Part shown: positions 27,137-37,213 of the stretch, piece after piece
Numbering within the stretch: position 1 is the stretch's first letter
Layout of the letters: the number at the start of each line of letters is the position of its first letter
Origin: Gottschalkia purinilytica
GTDB lineage: Bacteria; Bacillota; Clostridia; Tissierellales; Gottschalkiaceae
Direction of reading: 5' to 3'
Assembly: GCF_001190785.1 (NCBI RefSeq)
Contig: NZ_LGSS01000011.1
Location: forward strand, 61,822 to 125,821
Length of the DNA: 64,000 bases
Notes under the pieces: model-generated
Database searches by the model: none
Told to the model about the DNA's origin: nothing
The model's input: the letters and a program-made list of their open reading frames with translations, nothing else
Program-made: the position numbers and the translations under genes

Positions 27137-27934
27137 TTAATAATATTTAGTTTTTTCAAAGGTTCCAAATATAAATAGAGAAATGAAAGAAATAATAATA
27201 AGAATTACAGATGAAGTCAATGCTTTATCTACGTCTCCAGAAGATACATTTAAAAATATTGAGGCAGGCAGTGTTTCTGTTTTAAATCTCGTAGTACCTG
27301 CAAGCATAAGTACAGTTCCAAATTCCCCTATAGCTTTTGACCATGTAATAACTATACTTGCAAATAAGCTTCTCTTTGCTAATGGTATGGTAACTTTAAA
27401 AAAAGTTTTGAAATTACTATATCCTAAAGTTCTAGATACAAACTCTAGTCTTGGATTTATATCTTCTATTGATGCCCTTAATATTCTTATCATGTAAGGA
27501 ACATTTAAGAAAAAATGTGCTAATATTATACCCTTAATAGTGAAAATAGGATTTAAGTTTATTTTATCTAAGAAATTACTTATGTATCCAATACTAAAAG
27601 TAAGTAATAAAGCTAATCCAGATGCAAGAGGAGGTAATGATATTGGAACCTGTAAGATAGAATTAATAAAATTTTTAAAAGGAAAATTATATCTAGCAAG
27701 ACCATATGATATAGGTATTGAAAATAATAAGCAAATCAATGTTGAAACAGTAGATGTAAAAAAGCTTAGCTTTATTGAAAATAATATTTCTTCTTCCAAT
27801 ATAAGTTCAAAAAGATTTGGAATTCCTTTATATAAAACTGTAGATATAACTAAAAGAATAAAAATTAGAAACACCATCATAAAAAAATATATTATAAAAG
27901 AAAAAAATGAATTTCTATAATTACTTTTTGACAT
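27137..27934 (-). CDS. modB: Molybdate/tungstate ABC transporter permease
   Basis: A 265-residue membrane protein with about six spans. The EAA-like loop reads SRTLGYSNFKTFFKVTIPLA, followed by WSKAIGEFGTVLMLAG, the motif that marks ModB/WtpB-type oxyanion permeases, and RFKTETLPASIFLNVSSGD. It would carry molybdate or tungstate delivered by the adjacent lipoprotein. ATG at 27934 behind GAGGTG, 15 bp after modA. Confidence 0.88.
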   Translation of the reverse strand: MSKSNYRNSFFSFIIYFFMMVFLIFILLVISTVLYKGIPNLFELILEEEILFSIKLSFFTSTVSTLICLLFSIPISYGLARYNFPFKNFINSILQVPISLPPLASGLALLLTFSIGYISNFLDKINLNPIFTIKGIILAHFFLNVPYMIRILRASIEDINPRLEFVSRTLGYSNFKTFFKVTIPLAKRSLFASIVITWSKAIGEFGTVLMLAGTTRFKTETLPASIFLNVSSGDVDKALTSSVILIIISFISLFIFGTFEKTKYY

Positions 27935-27949
27935 TAAATATACACACCT

Positions 27950-28795
27950 CTATTTATTTACAGGTTTCAAATGAAACTTTTTAAATATATCTTGTCCTTC
28001 TTTAGATGAAACAAAATCAACAAATTTTTTAGCTTCTTTTGAATTTATGGAACTAACTAGAGTAGAAATTGAAACAAGCTTAATTAGATTTTGTTCTTCA
28101 GGGATACTAACAACTTCTAACTTGTCTGATTGGAGTATATTATCTTCCCATATAATAGAGGCATCACCTTTATTTTCTGAGAGATGAAGTACTAGCTCAT
28201 TTACAGTTGGAAAAGTAGCTACTACATTTTTCTTTACATTTTCATATATATTAGACTTATTAAGAAGTTTAGCAGTTAACTTCCCAAGTGGAGAGGATTC
28301 ATCTTCATATATAACTTTCAGTCCTGGCTTAGTTAAGTCTTTTAATTCTTTAATATTAGCGGGATTCCCTTTAGCAACAGCTATAGCGGGTATGTGCTGT
28401 ACTAAATCTTTTTTGTAGTCAACTAATTTTTTTGAATTTGCCTTTTCATAATCTTCATTTGTGGCAACTAATAAAGCATCTCCTTTTTTAGATATCTCAG
28501 CTTGAGATATGATTTGTCCAGAATGACCAAAAGTATAGTTTATTTTTATATTGTGCTTTTTTTCAAATTCCTTTCCTATTTGCTCCATAGGCTTTTTTAG
28601 TCCTCCAGCACAGTAGACTAATAGAGAATTTACTTCTGAAGACTTATCTTTTTCCTTAGGTGAATTAGTTTCTTTTATATTATTTTGAGTATTTATACTA
28701 CTATCTTTTGAATTACAACCTATCATAAGAACAGAAAGTATAAAAACTAAAATAATTAAACTTAATATACTCTTATAATTTTTGAAGACTTTCAT
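27950..28795 (-). CDS. modA: Molybdate/tungstate-binding lipoprotein
   Basis: A 281-residue secreted binding protein with a signal segment and lipobox MIGC (Cys27), then a Ser/Lys/Glu-rich linker. The mature part follows the ModA pattern: SLLVYCAGGLKKPMEQIGKE, TFGHSGQII, GDALLVATNEDYEKA, and DESSPLGKLTAKLL. The unusual CAGG in place of the common AAASL suggests a divergent ModA clade; tungstate preference is possible and cannot be told from sequence. First gene of the operon, ATG at 28795 behind AAAGGAG, with a near-consensus promoter upstream. Confidence 0.82.
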   Translation of the reverse strand: MKVFKNYKSILSLIILVFILSVLMIGCNSKDSSINTQNNIKETNSPKEKDKSSEVNSLLVYCAGGLKKPMEQIGKEFEKKHNIKINYTFGHSGQIISQAEISKKGDALLVATNEDYEKANSKKLVDYKKDLVQHIPAIAVAKGNPANIKELKDLTKPGLKVIYEDESSPLGKLTAKLLNKSNIYENVKKNVVATFPTVNELVLHLSENKGDASIIWEDNILQSDKLEVVSIPEEQNLIKLVSISTLVSSINSKEAKKFVDFVSSKEGQDIFKKFHLKPVNK

Positions 28796-28828
28796 AAAAT
28801 CACTCCTTTTAAATAACTAAAATTTAAT

Positions 28829-28878
28829 AAGCATCGTTATGCTATGGAAAGTATATCGCATTATAAAATCAATGTCAA
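28829..28878 (-). promoter_or_regulatory. Promoter of modABC with palindrome at the transcription start
   Basis: On the minus strand, TTGACA (28878-28873), exactly 17 bp, then TATACT (28855-28850). Just downstream, AGCATAACGATGCT (28843-28830) is an inverted repeat of 5-bp arms around AACG, lying at about +1 to +14, a position suited to a repressor such as a ModE-type protein. The operator role is inference. Confidence 0.7.
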
Positions 28879-28993
28879 TATAAGAGATATGTTGTAAAGA
28901 TATATAAACTTAAAACTTATTTCAATTAGTCATATTACGACGAAGAAGAGTATATATATATTTAAATTGATTACTAAGATTAGAGGAGGAAAT

Positions 28994-30964
28994 ATGACTA
29001 TAAATATACTTGATGATGAATTTGAATATTTATGTGAAATTGAAAACTTTAAAAGCTATAAAGTATTGGGAGCTCATATAAGGAAAGAAAATAAAAAGAT
29101 CGGAGTAAGATTTTCTGTCTGGGCACCTAATGCTAAATCTGTATCTGTTGTAGGTAACTTTAATGATTGGTGTGGAAAGAAACATAGAATGAAGAAATTA
29201 AGCAAGAAAAACATATGGAGTTTATTTATTCCAGGATTGAAAGAAGGAGAACTATATAAGTATGAAATTGAAACTAAAGAAGGAAAGAGATTTTTAAAAT
29301 CAGATCCTAATGGATTTTATCATGAATTAAGACCGAATAATGCATCTATAGTTTTTGATGTATTTGATTATAATTGGACTGATAGTAAGTATCAGAAAAT
29401 AAAAGAAAAAAGAGATATATACAGTGAACCAATGATTATATATGAAGTACATCTAGGTTCATGGAGAAGAAAAGAAAATGGAGAATTTTTAACATATGTA
29501 GAGTTAGCAGATCAACTTTTAGATTATGTAGTAGATATGGGATATACACATATTGAAATTATGCCACTTATAGAACATCCCTTTGATGGTTCTTGGGGAT
29601 ATCAAGGTGTGGGATACTATTCTATAACAAGCAGATATGGTGATCCAAAAGATTTTATGTATTTTATAGATAAATGTCATAGTTTAGGAATAGGAGTAAT
29701 ACTAGACTGGATACCTGCACATTTTTGTAAAGATGAACATGGTCTTGCAATGTTTGATGGTACACCTGTTTATGAATATGAAAATCCTATAAAAGGAGAA
29801 AATCATCAGTGGGGAACATTGAATTTTGATTTAGGAAAGGAAGAAGTTGTTAACTTTTTAATTTCAAATGCAATGTTTTATTTTGATATATTTCATATAG
29901 ATGGACTACGAATAGATGCCGTTTCTAGTATGTTATATCTTAACTTTGGAAAAGAAGATGGAGCTTGGATTCCTAATAAACATGGAGGAAATGAAAATAT
30001 AGAAGCTATAAGATTTATGAGAAAGTTAAATGAAGTTGTTTTTAGTAAGTATCCCAATGCATTAATGATAGCTGAGGAGTCTACTGCATGGCCACTAGTT
30101 AGTAAGCCTACATATCTAGGAGGGTTAGGATATAACTATAAATGGAATATGGGATGGATGAATGATATGTTAAAGTACATGCAAATGGATTCTGTCTATA
30201 GAAAGTGGCATCATGAATTAATTACATTTTCATTTATGTATGCTTTTTCAGAAAACTTTATTTTACCTCTATCTCATGATGAAGTAGTTCATTGTAAGAA
30301 ATCATTATTAGATAAAATGCATGGAGACTATTGGCAAAAGTTTGCTGGATTAAGACTATTGTACGGATATATGATGTGTCATCCAGGAAAGAAGTTATTA
30401 TTTATGAGTGGTGAATTTGGACAATTTATCGAATGGAATTACAATAGTGAATTAGATTGGTGTTTATTAGAATATGACATGCATAGAAAATTACAATTAT
30501 ATAATAAAGAACTTAATCATATATATAGAAAAGAAAAAGCATTGTGGGAAATAGATCATAGTTCAGATGGATTTGAATGGATAGATCCACATAATTATAG
30601 TCAGAGTATTATCACATTTATGAGAAAAGGTAAAAAGAAAGAAGAATATATAATAGTTGTTTGCAATTTTACTCCTACGGTTTATGAAAATTACAGAATA
30701 GGAGTTCCGGATTTAGGAGAATACAAAGAAATATTTAATAGTGATTGGGAAAAATATGGAGGATCAGGCTATAGAAATATTGACACATTAATTTCAAATG
30801 AAAAAAAATGGCATAGTCAGCCTTATTCATTAGAAATGAAAGTACCTCCACTAGGATGTGTTTATTTGAAGATGATAAAACCTATAGAAAAAGATAAAAA
30901 AGATAAATCTTTGAATGAGATAAATTTAAACACAAATAAAAAGTCATTAAAAACTAGGAGGTAG
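28994..30964 (+). CDS. glgB: 1,4-alpha-glucan branching enzyme GlgB
   Basis: The ATG at 28994 follows GAGGAGG; a TTG 27 bp upstream precedes that site and is rejected. The 656 residues begin with a CBM48-like domain ([20 protein letters not shown]) and continue with a GH13 barrel: [21 protein letters not shown], the nucleophile in [10 protein letters not shown] (about 305-312), acid/base Glu in IAEEST (about 360) and [10 protein letters not shown] (about 426). It makes alpha-1,6 branches in glycogen. First gene of the glycogen operon, divergent from modABC; glgC starts 4 bp after its stop. Confidence 0.97.
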   Translation: MTINILDDEFEYLCEIENFKSYKVLGAHIRKENKKIGVRFSVWAPNAKSVSVVGNFNDWCGKKHRMKKLSKKNIWSLFIPGLKEGELYKYEIETKEGKRFLKSDPNGFYHELRPNNASIVFDVFDYNWTDSKYQKIKEKRDIYSEPMIIYEVHLGSWRRKENGEFLTYVELADQLLDYVVDMGYTHIEIMPLIEHPFDGSWGYQGVGYYSITSRYGDPKDFMYFIDKCHSLGIGVILDWIPAHFCKDEHGLAMFDGTPVYEYENPIKGENHQWGTLNFDLGKEEVVNFLISNAMFYFDIFHIDGLRIDAVSSMLYLNFGKEDGAWIPNKHGGNENIEAIRFMRKLNEVVFSKYPNALMIAEESTAWPLVSKPTYLGGLGYNYKWNMGWMNDMLKYMQMDSVYRKWHHELITFSFMYAFSENFILPLSHDEVVHCKKSLLDKMHGDYWQKFAGLRLLYGYMMCHPGKKLLFMSGEFGQFIEWNYNSELDWCLLEYDMHRKLQLYNKELNHIYRKEKALWEIDHSSDGFEWIDPHNYSQSIITFMRKGKKKEEYIIVVCNFTPTVYENYRIGVPDLGEYKEIFNSDWEKYGGSGYRNIDTLISNEKKWHSQPYSLEMKVPPLGCVYLKMIKPIEKDKKDKSLNEINLNTNKKSLKTRR

Positions 30965-30968
30965 ATAT

Positions 30969-32138
30969 ATGGAAAAAAGAAAAAAAGAGTGTGTGGCAAT
31001 GATATTAGCAGGGGGGCAGGGTAGTAGGTTAGGAACTCTAACTAAAAATCTTGCTAAACCTGCAATTCCTTTTGGTGGTAAATATAGAATAATTGATTTT
31101 ACACTTAGTAATTGTAGTAATTCAGATATTGACACTGTAGGAGTATTAACTCAATATCAGCCACTTATTTTAAATAGCTATATAGGAATAGGTTCACCTT
31201 GGAATTTGGATAGACATAAAGGAGGTGTTACACTTTTACCACCTTATGTAGATGTTAAGGGAGGAGAATGGTATAAGGGAACGGCAAATGCCATATATCA
31301 AAATATAAATTATATAGATCAATATAATCCAGAATACGTCTTGATATTATCAGGAGATCATGTTTATAAAATGGATTATTCTTTAATGATAGATTACCAT
31401 AAAGACAAGAATGCAGATGTAACTATTGGAGTTATAGAAGTTTCTTTTGAAGAAGCAAGTAGATTTGGAATTATGAATACGTATATAGATGGAAGAATAT
31501 ACGAATTTGAAGAAAAGCCAGAAAAACCAGAGAGTAATTTAGCTTCCATGGGGATATACATTTTTAACTGGGAGATTCTTAAAAAATATTTAATAGAAGA
31601 TGAACTTGATGAAACGTCTGATCATGATTTTGGAAAAAACATAATACCTAAGATGGTAAATAATGGTCAGAGAATGTATGCACATAAATTTAATGGATAT
31701 TGGAAAGATGTAGGAACTATAGAAAGCTTCTGGGAAGCTAATATGGACTTACTTTCTGAAAATACGGATTTAAATTTATATGATCCTAATTGGAAAATAT
31801 ATACTGAAAATGCTAATTATCCTCCTAACTGTATATTAGAAGAAGCTGTGGTGAAAAACTCTTTAATAAATGAAGGATGCATGGTAAGAGGAAATGTTGA
31901 AAATTCTATACTTTTTCAAGGGTCATATATCGGCAAAAATACTATAATAAAAGATTCATTGATACTTCCTAATGTAAGAGTAAGTGACAATGTTGTCATA
32001 GAAAAAGCTATAGTTGGAGAAGGCAGTATAATTACTGAAGGAAAAAGAATAGGATCAGGCCTTAACACCTATAATCATTTGAAATGCGAGATATCTAAAA
32101 CAGGTATTACAATTGTTGGAGAAGGCACACTTATATAA
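30969..32138 (+). CDS. glgC: Glucose-1-phosphate adenylyltransferase GlgC
   Basis: A 389-residue nucleotidyltransferase with the intact pyrophosphorylase loop [19 protein letters not shown] at the N-terminus, [41 protein letters not shown] and the FEEKP motif. A C-terminal left-handed beta-helix ([20 protein letters not shown]) follows. It makes ADP-glucose, the committed precursor. It begins 4 bp after glgB with TAGGAGGT as ribosome site and is catalytic, in contrast to its paralogue GlgD next door. Confidence 0.97.
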   Translation: MEKRKKECVAMILAGGQGSRLGTLTKNLAKPAIPFGGKYRIIDFTLSNCSNSDIDTVGVLTQYQPLILNSYIGIGSPWNLDRHKGGVTLLPPYVDVKGGEWYKGTANAIYQNINYIDQYNPEYVLILSGDHVYKMDYSLMIDYHKDKNADVTIGVIEVSFEEASRFGIMNTYIDGRIYEFEEKPEKPESNLASMGIYIFNWEILKKYLIEDELDETSDHDFGKNIIPKMVNNGQRMYAHKFNGYWKDVGTIESFWEANMDLLSENTDLNLYDPNWKIYTENANYPPNCILEEAVVKNSLINEGCMVRGNVENSILFQGSYIGKNTIIKDSLILPNVRVSDNVVIEKAIVGEGSIITEGKRIGSGLNTYNHLKCEISKTGITIVGEGTLI

Positions 32139-32159
32139 ATCGCGTTAAGGGGTGAGAAA

Positions 32160-33278
32160 ATGAATGATGTAATAGGAATAATTAATAACACTAAAGAAGA
32201 GAAAGATTTAGATAATATAATAAATGGCAGGTCCTTAGCTACTATTCCATTTGGGGGCAGATATAGACTTATTGATTTTACATTATCTAATATGGTCAAT
32301 TCTGGAATAAATAATGTAGGAATTTTAGTTAAAAAGAATTATACATCACTTATAGGACATATACGATCTCCAAAAGAATGGGATTTAGATAGAAAGAAAG
32401 ACGGACTTTTTATACTTCCTCCTGACAATGAAAATGTACAACATGGTACGGTAAAAGGTGATTTAGAAATATTAAACTGTAATATGAACTATTTAATTAA
32501 AAGTAGACAGAAATACGTATTAATATCAGGAGCTAATATAATATGCAATATAGATTATGCTGAAGCATTAAAGTATCATAGAGAAAATAAAAACGATATA
32601 ACTGTTATATATAAAAAGTTTGAGAAAGGATCTCTAGATTGTCCTCATTGTACAGAAATAAAAATTGATGAAAATAAAAGAATACTTGATATGAAGTTAA
32701 ACTCTAAAAAAACAAGCTTTTTAAACATGTCCATAGATATGTACATAATGAAGAAGGAATTATTAATAGAAATTATCAAGGATTGCATTTCAAAAGAGGA
32801 ATATGATCTACTCGAAGATGGTATTATAAAAAGACTCAAGGATTTAAATGTTTATGGTTATGAATTTATTGGATATGCAGGTAGTATTAGATCTATAAAT
32901 CACTATTATAAACATAGTATGGATCTTATTAATCCAGAAATATGGAGAGAACTATTTTTTAAATCAGGAACTATATATACAAAAATAAAAGACTTAGCAC
33001 CTTCAAAGTACGGTAAAGATTCTAGTGTAAAAAATTCTTTGGTATCTAATGGATGTATAATAGATGGAATTGTTGAAAATAGTGTCATATTTAGAGGGGT
33101 TAAGATAGAAAAAGGAGCAGTTATTAAGAATAGTGTTATTATGGAGGATTCATCTATAGAGGAAGGTGCAATATTACAGAATGTAATTATAGATAAAGAC
33201 TCACTTATAACTAGGGATAAGAAGCTCATTGGAAATGAAGACTATCCTGTTGCTATAGATAAAAGAACTATTATTTAG
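32160..33278 (+). CDS. glgD: Glucose-1-phosphate adenylyltransferase regulatory subunit GlgD
   Basis: A 372-residue GlgC paralogue. It keeps IPFGGRYRLIDFTLSNMVNS and a C-terminal beta-helix (VKNSLVSNGCIIDGIVENSV) but lacks the GGxGxRL catalytic loop; the N-terminus reads MNDVIGIINNTKEEKDLDN instead. This fits GlgD, which in Firmicutes forms a hetero-oligomer with GlgC and tunes its activity. ATG at 32160 behind AAGGGGTGAG, 21 bp after glgC. Confidence 0.95.
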   Translation: MNDVIGIINNTKEEKDLDNIINGRSLATIPFGGRYRLIDFTLSNMVNSGINNVGILVKKNYTSLIGHIRSPKEWDLDRKKDGLFILPPDNENVQHGTVKGDLEILNCNMNYLIKSRQKYVLISGANIICNIDYAEALKYHRENKNDITVIYKKFEKGSLDCPHCTEIKIDENKRILDMKLNSKKTSFLNMSIDMYIMKKELLIEIIKDCISKEEYDLLEDGIIKRLKDLNVYGYEFIGYAGSIRSINHYYKHSMDLINPEIWRELFFKSGTIYTKIKDLAPSKYGKDSSVKNSLVSNGCIIDGIVENSVIFRGVKIEKGAVIKNSVIMEDSSIEEGAILQNVIIDKDSLITRDKKLIGNEDYPVAIDKRTII

Positions 33279-33309
33279 ATGTACTTATTGTTAAAAGGGG
33301 GAGCGTAAG

Positions 33310-34764
33310 ATGAAAGTACTATTTGTTGCATCTGAAGGAGTGCCTTTTATAAAATCAGGAGGTCTTGGGGATGTTATAGGAGCTTTACCTAAAGCACTTA
33401 GAAAACATGATATAGATGTTAGAGTAATAATTCCATTATACAGAGATATTTCAAAAGATTATAAAGATAACATGTCTTTTTTAAAAAGTATAGTTGTAAA
33501 ACTTGCATGGAGAAACCAATATTGTGGAATATTTCAAACTGAATATGAAGGAGTTAAATTTTATTTTATAGATAATGAGTATTACTTTAAAAGAGATAGG
33601 CTTTATGGATATGGAGATGATGCAGAAAGATATGCTTTTTTTAGCAAATCAGTTTTAGATATTTTACCTGAAATTGATTTTAGACCAGATATAATACATT
33701 GTCACGATTGGCATGCAGGATTAGTGAGTGTATTTTTAAAAACACACTATAAATACAGTGAATTTCATAAAAATATTTTAACTTTATTTACTATACACAA
33801 TTTGCATTATCAAGGGATTTTTTCAAAAGAAATACTAAAAAATATCCTAGATTTAGATGATGAGTATTTGACAATAGATACGCTTGAATATTATGGTGAC
33901 ATCAATTGTATGAAAGGTGGAGTAATATTTTCAGATATATTAAATACAGTAAGTAAAAGTTACGCTGAAGAAATAAAATATCCATACTTTGGGGAAGGAT
34001 TAGATGGGATTTTAAGAAAAAGATTTAATGATTTAAAAGGCATAGTTAACGGGATAGATTATGATATGTATAATCCTAAAACTGATCCTTACATATATAA
34101 AAATTATGACTCTAACAACTTAGACTTTAAAAATCAAAATAAGATAAATCTCCAAAGAGAGTTAGAACTTAATGTAAATGGAAGCAAACCTATTGTGGGA
34201 ATTGTGTCACGACTTGTAAGTGGAAAAGGAATGGATTTGATAGCTCATATTCTAGAAGAGCTACTTTGTTCGACTGATATTCAAATAGTTGTTTTAGGTA
34301 CAGGAGAAGCTAAATACGAAGATGTGTTTAAATCAATGTCTTATAGATTTCCAGAAAGAGTTTCAGCTAATATAACATTTCATGATCAACTAGCACATAA
34401 GATATACGCAGGATCAGATATTCTTCTTATGCCTTCAAGATTCGAACCATGTGGACTAAGTCAACTTATTGCCTTAAGATATGGGACTATACCTGTTGTT
34501 AGAGAAACAGGCGGATTAAAAGATACAGTGTACTCATTTAATGAGAATACTATGGAAGGTAATGGCTTTGCATTTAAGAATTACAATGCTCATGATATGC
34601 TTTTTACCTTGAAAAGAGCTATAAGTATATACGAAAAAAAGGATATATGGACTAATTTAGTAAAAAGGGCTATGGGTTGTGATTATAGTTGGAATAACTC
34701 TGCTAAGGAGTATATAGAACTATATATGTATTTGATTAATAACAGGGGAGGTTGCTTATGTTAA
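33310..34764 (+). CDS. glgA: Glycogen synthase GlgA (ADP-glucose type)
   Basis: A GT5 glycosyltransferase of 484 residues: ADP-glucose-binding KSGGLGDVIGALPKAL near residue 18, HCHDWHAGL, TIHNLHYQG, VNGIDYDMYNP, GIVSRLVSGKGMDL and the C-terminal LMPSRFEPCGLSQLIALRYG. It extends linear alpha-1,4-glucan from ADP-glucose. The start ATG follows AGGGGGAG, and the stop overlaps the start of glgP by 7 bp, giving translational coupling of synthesis and breakdown genes. Confidence 0.97.
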   Translation: MKVLFVASEGVPFIKSGGLGDVIGALPKALRKHDIDVRVIIPLYRDISKDYKDNMSFLKSIVVKLAWRNQYCGIFQTEYEGVKFYFIDNEYYFKRDRLYGYGDDAERYAFFSKSVLDILPEIDFRPDIIHCHDWHAGLVSVFLKTHYKYSEFHKNILTLFTIHNLHYQGIFSKEILKNILDLDDEYLTIDTLEYYGDINCMKGGVIFSDILNTVSKSYAEEIKYPYFGEGLDGILRKRFNDLKGIVNGIDYDMYNPKTDPYIYKNYDSNNLDFKNQNKINLQRELELNVNGSKPIVGIVSRLVSGKGMDLIAHILEELLCSTDIQIVVLGTGEAKYEDVFKSMSYRFPERVSANITFHDQLAHKIYAGSDILLMPSRFEPCGLSQLIALRYGTIPVVRETGGLKDTVYSFNENTMEGNGFAFKNYNAHDMLFTLKRAISIYEKKDIWTNLVKRAMGCDYSWNNSAKEYIELYMYLINNRGGCLC

Positions 34765-37190
34765 AGGATAAAGAAAAGTTTAAGGAAATGTTCTTAGATA
34801 GGATACAAACTATATATGGTGTAACTATTGAGGAAGCATCTGTAACAGATAAATATATGGCACTATCTAGTTTAATAAGAGATTATATATATAGAAACTG
34901 GGTTCATACTCATAGGGAATATGATAAAAAAGCAGAAAGACAAGTTTATTATTTTTCTGTAGAATTTCTAAAAGGAAAACCCTTGGGAAATAATCTATTA
35001 AATTTAGGTTTAAAAGATGTATGTAAAGAGGCTTTGGATGACTTAGGAATAGATCTAGAATCTATAGAAAATATAGAAAATGATGTGGGACTAGGAAATG
35101 GAGGGTTAGGAAGGTTAGGGGCATGTTTTTTAGAGTCTATGGCCTCTTTAGGAATACCTTGCCATGGATGTACTATTAGATATAAGTATGGTTTATTTAA
35201 ACAAAAAATAATAGATGGATATCAAGTCGAAGTTCTTGATAATTGGCTTAGAAATGGTAACCCTTGGGAAGTTAGAAAGACTGATAAATCAGTAGAAGTA
35301 AAGTTTAAAGGAAAAGTAAGAGTAAATAATAAAAATGGAAAAATGGCATTTATACATGAAGACTACGAATCTATTTTAGCAGTTCCAAATGACATGCCGA
35401 TAATAGGATATCGTAACAACACTGTAAATACACTAAGAACATTCAGTGCAGAGCCTAAAAGAACAGAACTTGATTTTACACTTTTAAGTAGAGAAGAAGT
35501 TCAAAAATATATTGAATATAAACATTCCGTAGAGTCAATTTCAGAGATACTGTATCCAGATGATCATAACTATGAAGGAAAGGTACTTAGACTTAAGCAA
35601 CAATATTTTTTAGTTTCAGCAGGACTTCAAACTATTATTAGAAGATTTAAGAAAAAAGGAGGGATGATGAAAAACTTCCATGAAAAAGTTGCTATACACA
35701 TAAATGATACTCACCCTACTTTGGCTATACCAGAGTTAATGAGGATTCTCATAGATGAGGAAGATATAGAATGGGATGAAGCTTGGTATATTACTACAAA
35801 TGCTATATCTTATACAAATCATACAATATTGCCTGAAGCACTAGAAAAATGGAATGTTGATATGTTTAAAGGTTTACTACCACGTATATATATGATAGTA
35901 CATGAAATAAACGAAAGGTTTTGCAAAGAATTGTGGAATAGATATCCAGAAGATTGGGATAGGATAAGAAATATGGCAATCATAAATAATAATTATATAA
36001 ATATGGCACATCTTGCAGTAGTAGGTAGCTATAGTGTTAATGGAGTTGCAAAAGTTCATACAGATATACTTAAAAATCAAGTCATGAAAAATTTCTATGA
36101 TTTTTCACCATATAAGTTTAATAATAAAACTAATGGAATAACACATAGAACTTGGCTACTTAAGGCTAATCCAAAATTATCTAACTTAATCACAGATGCT
36201 ATTGGGGATAAGTGGATAAAAGAACCTTCTTCTCTTATAAAACTTACAAGTTATTCACAGGATTCTTCCTTTAAAGAAAACTTATTTAAAGTAAAAAAAC
36301 ATAACAAACAGATATTAGCAGATTTAATCAAGAGAGAATATAACATAAATATAGATTTAGATTCAATTGTTGATGTACAGGTAAAAAGAATACATGAATA
36401 TAAAAGACAAATTTTAAATGTATTTAATATCTTGAATATGTATTATACGCTTAAAGATAATCCAGATTTAGATATACCATCTAGAACATTTATATTTGGA
36501 GGAAAAGCAGCACCGGGATACTATATGGCAAAGGAAATAATAAAGCTTATAAATAGCGTTTCATATGTCATAAACAAAGATAAAATCATAAAAGATAAAT
36601 TAAAAGTTATATTTTTAGAAAATTATAGAGTATCTTTAGCAGAGAGAGTCTTTCCAGCATCTGATGTTAGTGAACAAATATCCACGGCAAGTAAAGAAGC
36701 ATCAGGTACAGGAAATATGAAATTTATGATAAATGGCTCTATAACTATGGGAACATTAGATGGTGCTAATATTGAAATAAGAGATGCTGTAGGAGATGAT
36801 AATTTTTTCAACTTTGGATTAACTGTTGATGAGGTATTAAGTTATTATAGAAATGGTGGATATAACTCTTGGGATGTGTATAATAGCGACTACAGGGTTA
36901 AAAGAATACTAGATAGTTTGATAGATGGAACATTATTTGGGGAAAAGGATAAGTTTAGAATGATATATGAGTCTTTATTAAATAATAATGATCAGTACTT
37001 TGTTTTAAAAGATTTTGATGATTATGTAAAGACTCAAGTAAAACTTCAAGAAAGATATAAGAATAAATATAAATGGCTTGAAATGTGTACTGAGAATATA
37101 GCTAATGCAGGAAAATTTTCAAGTGACAGAACGGTCAAAGAATATGCAAAACATATATGGAAAGTAAAGGAAGTTCAAGTAGAAAAATAG
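34758..37190 (+). CDS. glgP: Glycogen/starch phosphorylase GlgP
   Basis: An 810-residue GT35 phosphorylase. The ATG at 34758 follows GGGGAGG; the in-frame TTG at 34752 abuts that site. Family motifs include NDVGLGNGGLGRLGACFLES, HINDTHPTLAIPELMRIL, VKRIHEYKRQILN and the PLP-binding EASGTGNMKFMINGS (Lys near 655) with GTLDGANIEI. It releases glucose-1-phosphate from glycogen ends. It overlaps glgA by 7 bp, and the GH13 gene follows after 23 bp, so phosphorylase and debranching/hydrolytic activity are co-expressed. Confidence 0.97.
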   Translation: MLKDKEKFKEMFLDRIQTIYGVTIEEASVTDKYMALSSLIRDYIYRNWVHTHREYDKKAERQVYYFSVEFLKGKPLGNNLLNLGLKDVCKEALDDLGIDLESIENIENDVGLGNGGLGRLGACFLESMASLGIPCHGCTIRYKYGLFKQKIIDGYQVEVLDNWLRNGNPWEVRKTDKSVEVKFKGKVRVNNKNGKMAFIHEDYESILAVPNDMPIIGYRNNTVNTLRTFSAEPKRTELDFTLLSREEVQKYIEYKHSVESISEILYPDDHNYEGKVLRLKQQYFLVSAGLQTIIRRFKKKGGMMKNFHEKVAIHINDTHPTLAIPELMRILIDEEDIEWDEAWYITTNAISYTNHTILPEALEKWNVDMFKGLLPRIYMIVHEINERFCKELWNRYPEDWDRIRNMAIINNNYINMAHLAVVGSYSVNGVAKVHTDILKNQVMKNFYDFSPYKFNNKTNGITHRTWLLKANPKLSNLITDAIGDKWIKEPSSLIKLTSYSQDSSFKENLFKVKKHNKQILADLIKREYNINIDLDSIVDVQVKRIHEYKRQILNVFNILNMYYTLKDNPDLDIPSRTFIFGGKAAPGYYMAKEIIKLINSVSYVINKDKIIKDKLKVIFLENYRVSLAERVFPASDVSEQISTASKEASGTGNMKFMINGSITMGTLDGANIEIRDAVGDDNFFNFGLTVDEVLSYYRNGGYNSWDVYNSDYRVKRILDSLIDGTLFGEKDKFRMIYESLLNNNDQYFVLKDFDDYVKTQVKLQERYKNKYKWLEMCTENIANAGKFSSDRTVKEYAKHIWKVKEVQVEK

Positions 37191-37213
37191 ATTAGTGAGG
37201 GGAATATACTATA

